From contig NC_057861.1 in the NCBI RefSeq assembly GCF_019393635.1, forward strand, positions 56,123,532-56,187,531: a DNA stretch of 64,000 nt, read 5' to 3'. The translations under genes were made by a program, and so were the position numbers. Source of the DNA: Dromiciops gliroides. Its lineage: Eukaryota; Chordata; Mammalia; Microbiotheria; Microbiotheriidae. Within the stretch, counting starts at the first letter, position 1; each line of letters opens with the position of its first letter. Under the pieces are notes generated by a model. It was not told the origin of the DNA. It worked only from the letters and a program-made list of their open reading frames with translations, and ran no database searches. Below are positions 10,931 through 28,544 of this stretch, piece after piece.

Positions 10931-12480
10931 TTCTATACCTCTGTAAATTGGGGGAGGGCACAATTAGGTCTCCAATTGTACCTTCTAGTTTTGTTTGTTT
11001 GTTTTTTTGTACCTTCTAGTTTTAACAATATTTGGCCAGTCCAAGGAGCTAGTCTCCTACTGAGCACTGAGCTAGGCACAAAGCATCTGGAATATCAGAA
11101 CTGGAGGGGACCCTTAAAAGTAATACACATACCCTCCTCCCCAGAGGACTCAGTACAGGAATCCAGCCTAGATCCTTTGCACCTGTCTGCCAAGCAATGA
11201 GGAAATTTGGGGATGTGGCGCCACCTGGTGGTGTCCCCTCTTCCTCACACCATGGTCCCTACAGCCCCCATTTCTACAAGGGGGAGGAGGGAAATGACTG
11301 TAACTAATGCAGGCCGAGCCTTTCTCTTCGACCTTTGTCCGTTCTACTCCTTACTCCATCCTGGTAATGTGGTCCAGGTCGTGGTTCCCATCTCTGGAGG
11401 GCTACAGAGCTTGTGTGTGGCCCCGCTAAAGACCAGCCAAGCCCAGACTCTGGAGTAGACCAGGCCTAGGCCAAGAGGGGAGCTGCCCTGGAGTCCAAAC
11501 TGAAGCCCTCACCACAGCCCCAGCCAGGAGCCAGGCTCAGGCCCCATCCCAAGGCTCTGCCTGACCCTGGCCATATACTGAGTCCTGAGCAGGAGCCAGG
11601 CCTTGGCCACACACTGATCCCAGGCCCTCAGTCCAGACAGGCTCCGTCTTTTCACAAACTGCCTCTGCTTTCTTAAACAAAAGGCACTAAACCCAAAAGA
11701 ACCTTTTCCAGATGACTGTTATCGTTACCCCAGAAATCACTGCAGGGGGTCCAACAAAGGAATGAAGCCTTCCCCCAGGTCATGAACTTGGCCTGCCACT
11801 AACTGGTCCCAATGAGCCTTACAGAATACCTGCTGCTTCTCATGCGGTTGTCCCCTCCTCCCCTGCTGGAGGATATTGCTTCCCAATGCAGACAATGCGC
11901 CCACCTGGCCCAACCTTCCTTCCCTGATCATGTGCTGCTGCTGCCACCACCACCACCACCACCTCTTAGGGAGCTTTGCATGCCTAGGTATCCAAGCTAA
12001 GATCATTTGAAGGACCAAGGAAGACAAGTACTATATGGGATGAAGGTGGACAGGATAAGGGAGGTGACTGCAATTCATTCTCCCCAAGCTGACAAAACAT
12101 TGACTGCCTTCCTGGTTGGAGGAATGGTCTGTCTTGCCAAGCCCAGCCCAGCCCAGCCCTGCCCAAGTTGCGCCACTTCCCTACAGGCAGAGGCTTGGCC
12201 TCCCCAACAGGGAGGGAGCTGAACTCCCTTTCACTTTCTGGCTCTTCAGGACTGTGTGACCCTGAGGGGGTCTCTTGGGCTCTCTGGTGCAATGGAACTG
12301 TAGCTGTTGGGAGGCTCTGACAACGAGATGAGAGGTGTGTAGGGCACACCACAGAACTCCGGGTGCCCACAAGTTGTCACCTGGCATTGGCATCACTTTT
12401 GGGATCCATGGGACAGTGGGCCAGCTTTAAACCATGCAATGCCACATTCTCAGGAGACCCCCAAAGGCAGGAGACTCAGA
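10931..12480. other. Mostly unique sequence, no gene seen
   Basis: No supported coding region or clear interspersed repeat. There is a GTTT microsatellite near 10990 and an imperfect (CCA)n tract at 11936-11965. Reading frames here are short and have no recognisable similarity. Confidence 0.5.
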
Positions 12481-12521
12481 TGGCAGTGACAAATTGTGGG
12501 GCAGGCTGGAGAAAGCTACAG

Positions 12522-12527
12522 TTTATT
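12522..12527 (-). terminator. Candidate poly(A) signal AATAAA (distal)
   Basis: On the minus strand the text GGTAATAAACTGTAGC has the form of a mammalian 3' end. It would be a second, distal 3' end for FAM174C if that transcript extends this far. Inference only. Confidence 0.3.
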
Positions 12528-12968
12528 ACCAGTGACAACTTGGGCGGGAACTTGGTGGCAGAAAAGAAAGCCTGCAGGGTACCGAGATGCAAGGAGGTCA
12601 CTTCTGCAAGGACCAGCTGCTTCCCCCCAGAGGAAGGTGGCCTCCAGGCCACCCACTAGAGCCTCAGTGGGAAGTCCCAGTTGAGAATACAGATGGAGAA
12701 AGGGGGCCCAGTAATTAATGTGCCTCCTTTCTGCCCCACCCCCACCCCAAGGAATGAAATCACGGCAATACCAAAATACAAGCATGTGAAGAATAATCAT
12801 TGGTATTCTTTCCTCTTCACCCACCACCCACAGCCAAGTCCAGAGCGGTGAGGGACACCCACGGTAAGGTTCACGGAGGGTCTGACTTCAAAGCGGATGG
12901 AGCAGAGACCTGGGCAGAGGAATGGAGTCCACGGTGCCCTGTGTGCTGAAGGGTAAAGGCCAGCTCAC

Positions 12969-12974
12969 TTTATT
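12969..12974 (-). terminator. Candidate poly(A) signal AATAAA
   Basis: Minus strand reads TTGTAAATAAAGTGAGC. It is the first canonical AATAAA that I see downstream of the FAM174C stop (2.7 kb away), in non-repetitive DNA, so it may mark the end of a long 3' UTR or of a separate 3' exon. Confidence 0.4.
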
Positions 12975-14149
12975 TACAATCAGCAGCTTTGACGGCGCAC
13001 CCTCGACAAGCAAACACTTTGGGGTGCTGGTCCCCCAACGGGAAACTGAAGTCTCTTGGAAACCAAAATACCCAAATATACAGATACAAAGTAAAAGGCT
13101 TCCCCAGTCCTGGGAGAAAGCCAGGTGGTCCCAGGAAGAGGGTGCCTGGCAGTCCCTGTCCAGAGAGTGCAGATCTGAGAAAGGAGTGTCCTTCCCAATA
13201 CACCAGTGTGGGCAGTGCAGGCAGAAGAGCCCTTGCATCACAGTCACTGAGGGCAAGGGCCAAGGTTCAGGGATGGTCCCTCGAGGAGAAAGCAGGCAGG
13301 CAGGAGAAATAGCCACAGCGACTACTAACCCCAGGCCTTCTCCCTTTGATCCCCGTTCTCTGGCCCCGGGCATCCAAGGGAAAATCTAGAACATGGTCCT
13401 TAAGGGAGATCCCGGATCAGCCTGTCTCAGAGGGGGACGCTGGCTTTGGTTTCTGGCAGCTTGGAGACCCGGACACCATTTGGTCCCCCAAGGCAGGGTG
13501 TGGAGAGTGGAGGCGGTTGGGCCGCTGCCACCTTTGGCTGGGTCTAATCAGTGTCTTGCTTCCCGTGGACTCAGTACCACTCCTCCCTCCCTCCCTCCCC
13601 TGCAGCTCTTCAATGGGAGAAGTGAAGCTGCTGGGACCCAGTCGCCTCCTCTCCCCTCCTCTCCCCTTCTTCCAGGAAGCATGGCTCATGTTCCAAGATT
13701 CCAGATAGGACCCCAGGTGTCTCAGTGGGGTCTCCAGTCCCGATCAGAGCTGGGAATGTTAGCACAAGGAGAGGAGGGGCATTAGGAGGGCAGGGGATCT
13801 AGGCAAGCTCTCAGAACCCGAGAGCCGAGCCGGGAAGGTAAACTAGCTGAGCTTCCCCCAAAGAAGCCTGCACCTGGCAGAGTAAAAGCTAGGATTTGGA
13901 AAGAAGCCACACCCACCCCTACTCCGACTTTCCTGCATCTCCCCACATACCCCAAGTGCAAAAGAATTGCCCAACCTTCCCTCCCCCCCCCCCCCGTTAG
14001 AAACACTGTATAGTATAGAACCATTAAAAAAATAAAGCCTGAATTTTCTTGACATTCTGTGCCTGGGGTCCCTCTTCCCCTTTCTGGATTGCTCTGTGCA
14101 GCTACCACTGTGGACTCCAGCTCTTCATCTGGAAAACAAAATTGATCAA

Positions 14150-14270
14150 TAATCAGTCAATAAACATGTTAGCTACTATGTGCCAGGCACTGTGCTAAGT
14201 GCTAGGGACATAAAAAAGAGGCAAAAGGTGGTCCTGCCCTCAGGGAGCTCACAGTCCACCACCAAGGTAG
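14150..14270 (+). repeat. Old interspersed repeat, class not assigned
   Basis: AATAAACATGTTAGCTACTATGTGCCAGGCACTGTGCTAAGTGC followed by GTCCTGCCCTCAGGGAGCTCACAGTC in spaced form. The same type recurs at 15795, 16745, 20545, 28545, 30196, 46515 and 56165. Confidence 0.6.
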
Positions 14271-15234
14271 AGGCATTACTTGGTAGCCTGAAAAAATGGG
14301 CAGAGAACCTTTGGACAGTCTCTCTGCAACAGGCATTTTTCTTTTCTGGGCAACTTTTCATCACAGCCACAGGTGAGTCTGGAGGTGTGGGAATGGAGAG
14401 CTAGATTCACCTCCTGGTTAGCTTCCTCCCATGACTCATTCCCCTTCAGGCCCTGGGCTGGCCACGCCCTGAGCCTGGTACCTGCCTGGACAGGAGTCCC
14501 ACAAGAGGCTTCCTGCCCAAGGAACGGGCTCCCTCAGTTTCAGAGCCTTCTCGCCCCAAGTGCCCCCCAGCTCATAGGATTCAGAGGTGGGGAGGACTTA
14601 ACTCCAACTGACTTATTATACAGATGATGAAGTGGAGAGCAAAGAGAAGAGACCCACATTTCCTGTCTGCCAACCCAGACACCTTCCCGGAGGCCCTCCC
14701 TGGTTGCCTGGCTCCTGCCCTGCTGGGACGGCATCCCAGCTCAGGCGCTTCTCGGCTCCTGCCCCAGAGGGGCAAAAGGGACAAGTCAGAGAACAGGGCT
14801 CAGATCCCGCTCCTGCGACTTTCCCAGCAAGGCACTGCCCTCTCCTTACCTGTACGATAAAGAAGATGGCACAAGTCCCTTCCCGCTCTAAATCCAGCCC
14901 TAATAACAGGCAGGCCCAAACTGTGCCCAGGAGCCATGACTGGACATCAGGCCTTCAGGTTCTGATGAAGTGCCTGAGGGAACCCTGGTGTTTAGCCTGG
15001 AGATCATTGGGCAGGGGGAGGGGGAGCTGGATGGGGGAGTCCTAGATCCATCTTTAAGCACCTGTCATTAGGAAGAGGGGTGAGGCTATGATCATGGGGC
15101 CTGGAAGAGTTATACCACCTTCCCAAGATCTCCTCGGCAATAAGGAGCATAAATCAATCCAAAGTCAGCACTCTCTCTCCTCTAAAGCAAAGGAGGAGCG
15201 GGCGCCCCAGGGAGGCCAACTGAGAGGCTGGACC

Positions 15235-15365
15235 AATTTACTAGCTTCGTGAACTGGGCCAAGCCACCTAAGTCCTCTGGGCAAACCTGTTTCGCCATCT
15301 GTAAAGAAGGGGACAGAGCTAGATGGTCTCAGAGGTCCCTGTCAGTTCTAGACTGTGCTGCCCAA
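15235..15365 (+). repeat. MIR-related SINE (old)
   Basis: TTCGTGAACTGGGCCAAGCCAC (core), then a decayed CTGTTTCGCCATCTGTAAAG and GAGGTCCCTGTCAGTTCTAG, in plus orientation. Confidence 0.55.
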
Positions 15366-15651
15366 CTCTGGGAGGGCATGGCCAGTTCTAGATCCTCAGC
15401 ACTAGGAGGCATCTGCCAGTTCTAGAGCTACACAGCTGGGACTGAGGCCCCAGGCAGGGCTCAGAGGCAGTTATTCTTTAAAGCATATAAAGTGCCCGCA
15501 GTCCTGGAGGGTGGAGGAAGGGGGCCCCTGGAGGCAGAGGGGCCACAGCACAGAGTCAGGGCTGTCGTCCTTGCCCATTTCTAAGCAGTGCTCCAGTCCC
15601 AACCCCTACAACTATTGGAGGATGTCAGGGGACAAAGAAATGCTAGAAACT

Positions 15652-21850
<6,199 letters not shown>

Positions 21851-21899
21851 CTTAAAGGATAATATAAATGTTTATTTTATCATGAATTCAATCTGCTTC

Positions 21900-22100
21900 T
21901 TGAGCAGCTAGTAGCAAGCGCTGAGCCGTCGAGCAGGAAGACGAGTTCAGATTAGGCCTCAGCTGGGTAGGTTACTTAAACGTTTATTTGCCTCAGTTTC
22001 CTTAACTGTAAAGTGGGGAAGATGACAGCACCCACCTCTCAGAGTTGTGAGGACCCTCAGCACGGTGCCCGGCACGTAGCAGGTGCAGTCTAAGGGCATG
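21900..22100 (+). repeat. MIR-related SINE
   Basis: GAGTTCAGATTAGGCCTCAG head, TTGCCTCAGTTTCCTTAACTG, and a 3' part with GTTGTGAGGACCCTCAGCAC. Confidence 0.75.
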
Positions 22101-22119
22101 TACCCCTCCCCCTATTTTA

Positions 22120-22273
22120 TTATTATTTTTTTTTTTTGCGGGGCAATGGGGGTTAAGTGACTTGCCCAGGGTCACACAGCTAATAAGTGTCAAGTGTCTG
22201 AGGCCGGATTTGAACTCAGGTACTCCTGAATCCAGGGCCGGTGCTTTATCCACTTCGCCACCTAGCCGCCCCA
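22120..22273 (-). repeat. Mar1/WSINE-like CORE-SINE, subfamily B
   Basis: Minus-strand full-length copy; target duplication CCCTCCCCCTATTTTA at 22104-22119 and 22274-22289. Confidence 0.96.
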
Positions 22274-22548
22274 CCCTCCCCCTATTTTAGACCCCCTCAT
22301 CTTCGGGCTGTGGACGAGGGCTCCGTATCTCCATTGTACAGATGGGGAAGTTGAGGACGCTTTTGAAGGTCCCGCTACCCAGACGTAATCCCTTTGCAAA
22401 GTGGGTCAGTTCCTCGAGGGCAGGAATTGGTTTTGACCTTCTTTGTATCCCTAGCGTGTAAATATACAGCGCCCGGTATATGATAAGGCATATGATATAT
22501 GATAAGGGAGCAGAAGCTCCCTCCACCAGTGCAGGTCAGCTCTTAGTT

Positions 22549-22724
22549 GTCAGTGGTGTCAAACCCAAATAGAAACGGTACATGAGGGTCCTGGCAAGCT
22601 GACTTGGAAAACCAAGAATTAACATTGTCTATGTTTTATTACATTTTTATTTCATTAAATATTTCCCAATTACATTTTTTTTGAGGGGGATTAGCCTGGG
22701 TTACATGTTTGACACCAGGCCTAG
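22549..22724. mobile_element. Small hAT-like DNA transposon relic
   Basis: Inverted ends CAGTGGTGTCAAAC and GTTTGACACCAG enclose about 150 bp of AT-rich sequence. The end sequence resembles mammalian hAT MITEs; an 8-bp duplication is not clear. Confidence 0.55.
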
Positions 22725-22850
22725 AGCCCTGAGAGCTTAAAATGATTTGCCCAGAGTTAAGACAACTGGCATGTTGTCAGAGGCAGGGTGTGAACTCCCA
22801 GTCTCAACTTTGGAGGCTCACTCTATCCACTTTCAACACAAGGTCAGCAT
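22725..22850 (-). repeat. MIR-related SINE fragment
   Basis: AAAATGATTTGCCCAGAGTTA, then GTGTGAACTCCCAGTCTC: a decayed minus-strand core and head. Confidence 0.5.
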
Positions 22851-23291
22851 TTAATAAATCCTTGTCCATTGATTGAACCCTGCCTATCACAGCACCTAAC
22901 ACACGGTAGGGATTAAATGTTTATTGACTGGCCGATTAATTAAGCCCTTGCAGCCTCAGAGCCCAGAACTCTTCCCCACAGACATCTTATTCTTTCTGCA
23001 GATAAATTTCTTGCCTTCACAAACCCACTTCCAACCCCCACCCCAACCCTGATCCCTTGAGGTCATTTTGGGTTGTTTTTTTTTTTTCTCTCCTGCTGAG
23101 GGCCAAGGGAACAAAACTATCTGAGCCTTTCTAGAGGGTCAAAGGTAGACCAAGGAGCATAGAGAAATCTTTCCACTCACCTTTCATCCTTTAAAGACTT
23201 CTGCTATGGGAGAAGTATCTCCCCTCTGAGTTCATGTGGGGGGTAACTGTGACCAAAAAGCAGAAATTATGGGGGCAAAAGTCTAGGGTTG

Positions 23292-23445
23292 GGGCAGCTA
23301 GGTGGCACAGTGGATAAAGCACCGGCCCTGGATTCAGGAGTTCCTGAGTTCAAATCCAGCCTCAGACACTTGACACTTACTACCTATGTGACCTTGGACA
23401 AATCACTTAAGCCCCATTGCCCTGCCAAAACAAAACAAAACAAAA
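23292..23445 (+). repeat. Mar1/WSINE-like CORE-SINE, subfamily B
   Basis: Plus-strand copy with an (AAAAC)n tail; target duplication AAAAGTCTAGGGTTG at 23277-23291 and 23446-23460. Confidence 0.96.
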
Positions 23446-23613
23446 AAAAGTCTAGGGTTGATTATTATGGTCAAGCAGGTTTCTGGCCCCAGAAAAAACA
23501 AGCTTCTGAACAAGTCTTCTGCTTGGGAAAATTATGTCAGCATGATAGAGATATAACCATTTACATATTGTAATCTTATCCATTCCCCTTTGGCCATAAG
23601 AATTAAAGAGAAG

Positions 23614-23770
23614 GGGACAACTAGATGGCACAGTGGTTAAAGCACCAGCCCTGGATTCAGGAGTACCTGAGTTCAAATCCGGCCTCAGACACTTAACACT
23701 TACTAGCTGTGTGACCCTGGGCAAGTCACTTAACCCCCATTGCCTGCAAAAAACAAACAAAACAAAACAA
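23614..23770 (+). repeat. Mar1/WSINE-like CORE-SINE, subfamily B (serial pair, first)
   Basis: Plus-strand copy; flanked by AAGAATTAAAGAGAAG at 23598-23613 and 23771-23786. Confidence 0.96.
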
Positions 23771-23786
23771 AAGAATTAAAGAGAAG

Positions 23787-23931
23787 GGGCAGCTAGGTGG
23801 CACAGTGGATAAACCACTGGCCCTGGATTCAGGAGGATCTGAGTTCAAATCCAGCCTCAAGACACTTGACACTTACTAGCTGTGTGACCCTGGGCAAGTC
23901 ACTTAACCCTCATTGCCCCACCAAAAAAACA
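23787..23931 (+). repeat. Mar1/WSINE-like CORE-SINE (serial pair, second)
   Basis: Plus-strand copy that starts right after the second target copy and is followed by a third (23932-23947). Confidence 0.96.
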
Positions 23932-24334
23932 AAGAATTAAAGAGAAGATAGAGCCACAATTCCATACTTCCCCCAATATCATAAAAATTAAACATATTTA
24001 ATTAATCAGAGTTATAATCTTATACATCCCCTAAGAAAACAAATCTCATCAAATAAATGCTATAGGTAAACTAAGTCAGGATAGGGATCAGATTGCATTT
24101 AGAGGCTTCCCAAATGGGCTGAGTCAGAGATGGTTGAGAGTCTTCCTCCAGCTTCTTATCTAAGCAATGTTTGAGGCTCTTAAGTCAATTTTTACATTCC
24201 ATAAGACAGGTTTTGGTCAGGTGAGGTTAATATTGACCAAAATTTGCAGGAGGAACTGCCCTGAGTCACAATAATAATAAATAACAATCCAAAATTCCCA
24301 TAATAGTTCCCATAACACTCCCCCCATTTCCACC

Positions 24335-24660
24335 TACCTCCACTATGGCAATAACCCTTACAGGGTCTTGCCACATCCACCTTCAGTCTCTCCTTCCTAC
24401 CACTCCTAGAACAGCCTTCCTTCAGCATAGAGCAGGTGTCATCAGTCTCCTACTCTTTCAATGGTCCGTTATTGCCTCCTTAACGAAATTAAAGCTCCTC
24501 TTTGCAGTGCTCCGGGCTCTGCACCAACCCATCTTCCCAGTGTTCTATCCTACTACCATTCATGAAGCCCCTCCAGCCCTAAGAGCAGCATATCCTTCCC
24601 CATCCTCCTCTGAAGGTCCTCCCTCTCTCTTCACCCCTTTCACTCCTACTTACCCTTTAA
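24335..24660 (+). repeat. L2 LINE 3' fragment
   Basis: GTCATCAGTCTCCTACTC, AATTAAAGCTCCTCTTTGCAG and the region around CCCATCTTCCCAGTGTTC match the L2 ORF2 end in plus orientation; no frame remains. Confidence 0.7.
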
Positions 24661-24661
24661 A

Positions 24662-24822
24662 GCAAAAGTCTTCAATCTTTTTTGTGTAATGGACCCCTTT
24701 GGTAGCCCAGTGAAGCCTATGGACCCCTTCTCAGAAGAATGTTTTTAAGTGCACAGAATACAATAACAGGACCATAAAGGAAAATGATTATATTGAAATG
24801 TGGTTATCAAATATCTTTTCAA
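24662..24822. mobile_element. hAT-type DNA transposon fragment
   Basis: AATGGACCCCTTTGGTAGCC, GTGAAGCCTATGGACCCC and ATTGAAATGTGGTTATCAA belong to a common mammalian non-autonomous hAT-like repeat, also seen at 39984 and 52610. The right side is cut by the SINE at 24823. Confidence 0.6.
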
Positions 24823-24965
24823 GGGGCAGCTCGGTGACACAGTGGATAAAGCACTGGTCCTGGAGTCAGGAGGACCCGAGTTCAAATTTTGCCTCAGACA
24901 CTTAACACTTACTAGCTGTGTGACCCTGGGCAAGTCATTTAACCCCAATTGCCTCACCAAAAAAA
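24823..24965 (+). repeat. Mar1/WSINE-like CORE-SINE
   Basis: Plus-strand, GGGGCAGCTCGGTGACACAG start and CCCCAATTGCCTCACC end. Confidence 0.93.
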
Positions 24966-24979
24966 TATAAAAAAGGGGG

Positions 24980-25260
24980 ATACCATCTACCTCACAGGGT
25001 TGTTCTAAGGATTATATTTGAAAGCAAAGCATCAGCTAATTACTATTGTTTAGACAGGCACCTGGCACACCCATGTGTGTGGTGTAGTAGGATGAGGCCA
25101 TTACAGTAAATAAGGTCCCTTCCAAGCTCTGACACTGGGCTTTCTAGTGCCTTGTGGCTTTGGGCAAATCATGCCCTTTCTCTGGGTGTCAGCCACCCCA
25201 TCTGTAAAGCAGCAGAATTGGATTAGGTGATCTCTGAGGTCTCCTATAAACCCTATCTAC
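24980..25260 (+). repeat. Two MIR-related SINE pieces
   Basis: A MIR 3' end (CATCTACCTCACAGGGTTGT) is followed from about 25080 by a second, separate MIR with TGGCTTTGGGCAAATCAT and CATCTGTAAAGCAGCAG. Confidence 0.6.
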
Positions 25261-26299
25261 CTGGTGTGTTTTACACATCTGAGGATCACTCTCAGACGGG
25301 TTGGGCTGGGCTGGGCCAGGCCAGGCTGGGGATTCGGTCCAGGAACTGAAGAACTTGTATTTGGTGCCTCAGTAAATTACCACGCCGAGTGTGACCTTCT
25401 GAAGGATAGGAACAGCGATTTGGCTTCAAACTCTCAGAAGCCTTTACATCTCAACCTTGGCACTGCCCCATCAATACCAGTCACTCAATAGGGCTGCCAA
25501 AGGGGCATATCTATCCTGCCAGATGCTTCAAAGGGTGTGATTTCTGGCCATCGACACCCTTTCTGATGAAAATTTCCCAGCTCCAACTCCCACGCACCCC
25601 CACCCCATCCCACATCCCCAGCTCTGTAGCTGCCCCCAACTGACTTTGAAGCTCACTCGCCTTTTCTCCAGCCAAGCTCGTGAACTTGAGGCTCCAGACC
25701 CAATTTAAGGGCTCTGAAAGGCAGAGCTTCATAAAGTGCCTCTCAGATATCAAGACAGACTATGGTGATTACCACGGGAACGCTTCTTAAACCTGGAAAA
25801 GCCCAGGCACTGGGAGTATTTCAAAGCCAGATCTTAAAAGATCTCATTTGTCTCCACAGCCCTCCATAGCAGGCAGGCAGGCAGTTTCTCCCAGGAAGGT
25901 CACCTTGTCAGATATAGAAGCAGAGACAGTCCTGCCTGTTAACCAGGAGCAAAGATCGTTTGGTTTTAGAATATTGAATGATAAACTGACCCCCAACCCT
26001 CCCATTTTACACGGGATGAAATGGACACCCAGGATGGTACACGGACTTACCCATAGTTAGTAAGCAGGGAAAAGAGGCAGAACTTCAAAGCACCCCTTCT
26101 AACCCCAAACCTAGGGCTCCTTCTATTACACGGGGGTGCTGCCCCTGTTGGCCAACCCCGCATTTCTCAAAAGGAAAACTCCAAGAGTGGAAGACGCTTG
26201 AATAACAGTCAAGGCAGTGGCACAGCTGAGACTGGAACCCAGGTGTTCGGGCCCAGTTCATTGCTAAATGCTTGTGTTCACAGGGAATTCCCCAAGTGA
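25261..26299. other. Intergenic stretch, few recognisable features
   Basis: Mostly unique. Weak MIR traces near 26000-26060 and 26150-26260. No coding signal. Confidence 0.45.
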
Positions 26300-26960
26300 T
26301 TTGAGGGAGCAGAATAGCCCAGTGGAAATTATTCTGGGTTGGGGGTCAGAGGGCTTCTGTTCAAATGCTCCCTGTCCTGGGGAAATAAGTGGTGGGGGTC
26401 CTTAGGTATTCCTCCATAAAGAATTACAACTCTCAACACACAATCCAGTTAGAATAGATTGGTCTTTTATTTGGCTGTGCTAGAGAAAGTGACAGGGAAG
26501 TCTTCACCTCAAGGGAAGGAGATGGCTTAGAAAGATTCTCCTCCCTATTTGAAGAAAGGCCAAAGCTTTTATAGAGGAAAGATGGGGTGACCACCTGACA
26601 ATGGAAAGTTCCTATTGGGGGTGGGGAAGCTTGAAAGAGGGGTGGAATGGGAAGGGCTTGAATGAGATGTAGTGGTCCTGACTTCTGGAGTTATCTCTAT
26701 CCCCTGGCACTACAATTGACTTTCTTGCCATAGAATTTTATCTCAGGTGTGTTCATCCTTACATCTGGTTGGCCAGCTTAAACTTTAATAGTCTCTTAAT
26801 TCCTCGATATGTCTGAAACCCCATGTCACTACCTCTATCGTCTTATTTCCTTTGTGAACTTGGAAAAGTCACTACATTTCCCTGGGCCTCAGTTTCCTCC
26901 TTTGTAAAACGAGGTGACCTTCAAAGTCCCTGCCACTTCTAAATCTATGACTCTGTGACT
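26300..26960 (+). repeat. MIR split by an LTR insertion
   Basis: The 5' half (GTTCAAATGCTCCC, ending 26372) and the 3' half (GAACTTGGAAAAGTCACTAC, CTCAGTTTCCTCCTTTGTAA, from 26829) are one MIR in plus orientation separated by the solo LTR 26373-26828. Confidence 0.75.
26373..26828 (-). mobile_element. Solo LTR of an endogenous retrovirus-like element
   Basis: 456 bp with TG...CA ends on the minus strand (TGACATGG ... CAGGACA), a TATA-type box at 26566-26574 and an AATAAA at 26466-26471 in the right order for a minus-oriented LTR. Flanks CTCCC / CTACC are a likely 5-bp target duplication. No internal region is present. A different family from the LTR at 33205. Moderately old. Confidence 0.65.
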
Positions 26961-27779
26961 GCATAATTGATGGCCTTCTGGTCACCGACAGATGAAAATG
27001 TTTTTGGAGGAAGAAATGGAGCCAGTTACTTGGCCTAAGCTCACTGAAAATGGCAAACCTGACATTTAAACCCAGATCTTGGGGCTCATTTTCAAAGACA
27101 GTTTTCTGTTGGTATGAATGTGTGTGTGCATGTGTGTATGTTTTCTTTAAGACAAGGAGGCAGTACCCTAAAAAGAGAATGTAAAATTCATAACCCAATT
27201 CAACTTGCCTGGAGACATTCAGAAAAGAAACATCTTATTCTCCCAAGCCCAGGGAAACATTTCTTCTTTCTCAGCTTTGAGCCTTTGGAGGAGGATTACC
27301 ATAGGCAAATCTTCTGGGGAGTAGCACTAATTAAAAGGGACACCTTTTGGAAAAGGGGACGAAGGCTCCTTTGCCTCTAGGCTACAGGAAGTTAAGCATC
27401 CTTTTCCCAGAAAGGATTGCCTGGTAGAGTCTGGAACCCATGGAACTGGCTTTTCCTAGGATTCTGGGGCCCAGCTTGACAAAGCAACTCACTGAGATAG
27501 CACCAGGAAGGGCCTTTGGAAATCCCATGGTAGGGAGGTATCACAGTGCTCTACACACAGTCTGCATTTGGCAAATAATTAGTTCCAAAGAGCCTGGAAC
27601 TCAGTTTCCCTGTTTCGGTATTCAGAGCTCTCCTTGTAGAAATTGAGATATGGGCGTTTCCCAGCCTGTCAGCAGCAAATTGTATGCACCTGTGATTGGT
27701 CTGTGTGTCTTTGTATTGCCCAACAGGCTCCTGACAAATTTTCATTGAATTGAGACAGTAAGGATGTTCGAACAACAGG

Positions 27780-27940
27780 AGCAATGGATTCGATGTCTGA
27801 TGATGGTTCCAACCTCCGAGTGGGTAACTTTGGGCCAATCCCATCCCCTCACTGGGCTTGTTTGTTATCTGTCAAATGAAGGTTTTGGATTAACTGTCCT
27901 CCAAAGCCCCTCCCAGCTCCACATCCTGTGATTGATTGAA
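27780..27940 (+). repeat. MIR-related SINE
   Basis: GGTAACTTTGGGCCAATCCC core, TGTTATCTGTCAAATGAAGG, and TCCAAAGCCCCTCCCAGCTC. Confidence 0.6.
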
Positions 27941-28460
27941 TAGTGAAGGAGACTCAGGAGAAAATCTAGAAACGTCAGCAAGCCAAAATGAAAGCAATCA
28001 GCATGAAGGAGAAAATCACACCGGAGGTGGGGGCCAGCTCTGGAATGATGACAATAGGCCTTTCGTAATGAGAGAAGAAAATGGACCCTACTCGGACTTA
28101 AGAGAGAATGTGGAAGCTTGGGAATGAAAGCCTACTTTAAGGCAGCTTTTTCAGATGAACCTGGAAAAGATAAAAACCCTGGGAAAGCTGGCTAGTTGAC
28201 AAAGAGTCCTAAGTGATTGTGAGATTTTAATTTAATTCTGGCTAAGCAACGGACAGACCTAGGTGTGATCAGAACCCAAGACATGGTTAGGAGCCCAGTT
28301 TTTGAAAGGAGTGTGATCTCTGCTTATTTCCTGTCTGACTACTCCTTCTCAGGTTCCTCTGGTAAGTGTGGGTGTGCCCCAAGGCTCTCTTCTCTCTCTA
28401 CCTTTTTTCCAGGGGGAGATCCCAAAGGATCAATGATCTCTCTGCACATGCTTTCTGGAT
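27941..28460. other. Intergenic stretch, nothing recognised
   Basis: Short open frames only; no repeat class could be assigned. Confidence 0.4.
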
Positions 28461-28463
28461 CTA

Positions 28464-28532
28464 CACAGGGTGTCCCCAAAGTCTTGGTGCAGTTGTATCA
28501 ATTGCAACAAGTTTTAGGACCATCCTGTATAG
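28464..28532. mobile_element. Mariner-like MITE
   Basis: ACAGGGTGTCCCCAAAGTCT faces AGGACCATCCTGTA with a short spacer, and TA flanks both sides (TACACAGG... CCTGTATA). The CAGGGTGTCCCAAAAGTCTT-type end is typical of mariner MITEs in mammals. Confidence 0.6.
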
Positions 28533-28544
28533 ACAACCTCTAGC

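Larger units (their letters stand above)
12975..15651 (-). other. Possible FAM174C 3' UTR / downstream region
   Basis: GC-rich, largely unique stretch between the FAM174C stop codon and the candidate AATAAA. Overlapping short reading frames on both strands look like chance products of base composition. It includes a C-run at 13982-13995 and two old repeats (14150-14270 and 15235-15365). Transcription is an inference. Confidence 0.3.

Noticed and set aside
10931-12480. Search for EFNA2, the next gene in human order
   Set aside because: No ephrin-like exon (no receptor-binding domain motifs) was found; it probably lies beyond the left edge.
12888-13389. Frames of 155-161 codons on both strands
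   Set aside because: Opposite-strand frames over the same GC-rich DNA, no similarity recognised, and a position near the candidate FAM174C 3' end.
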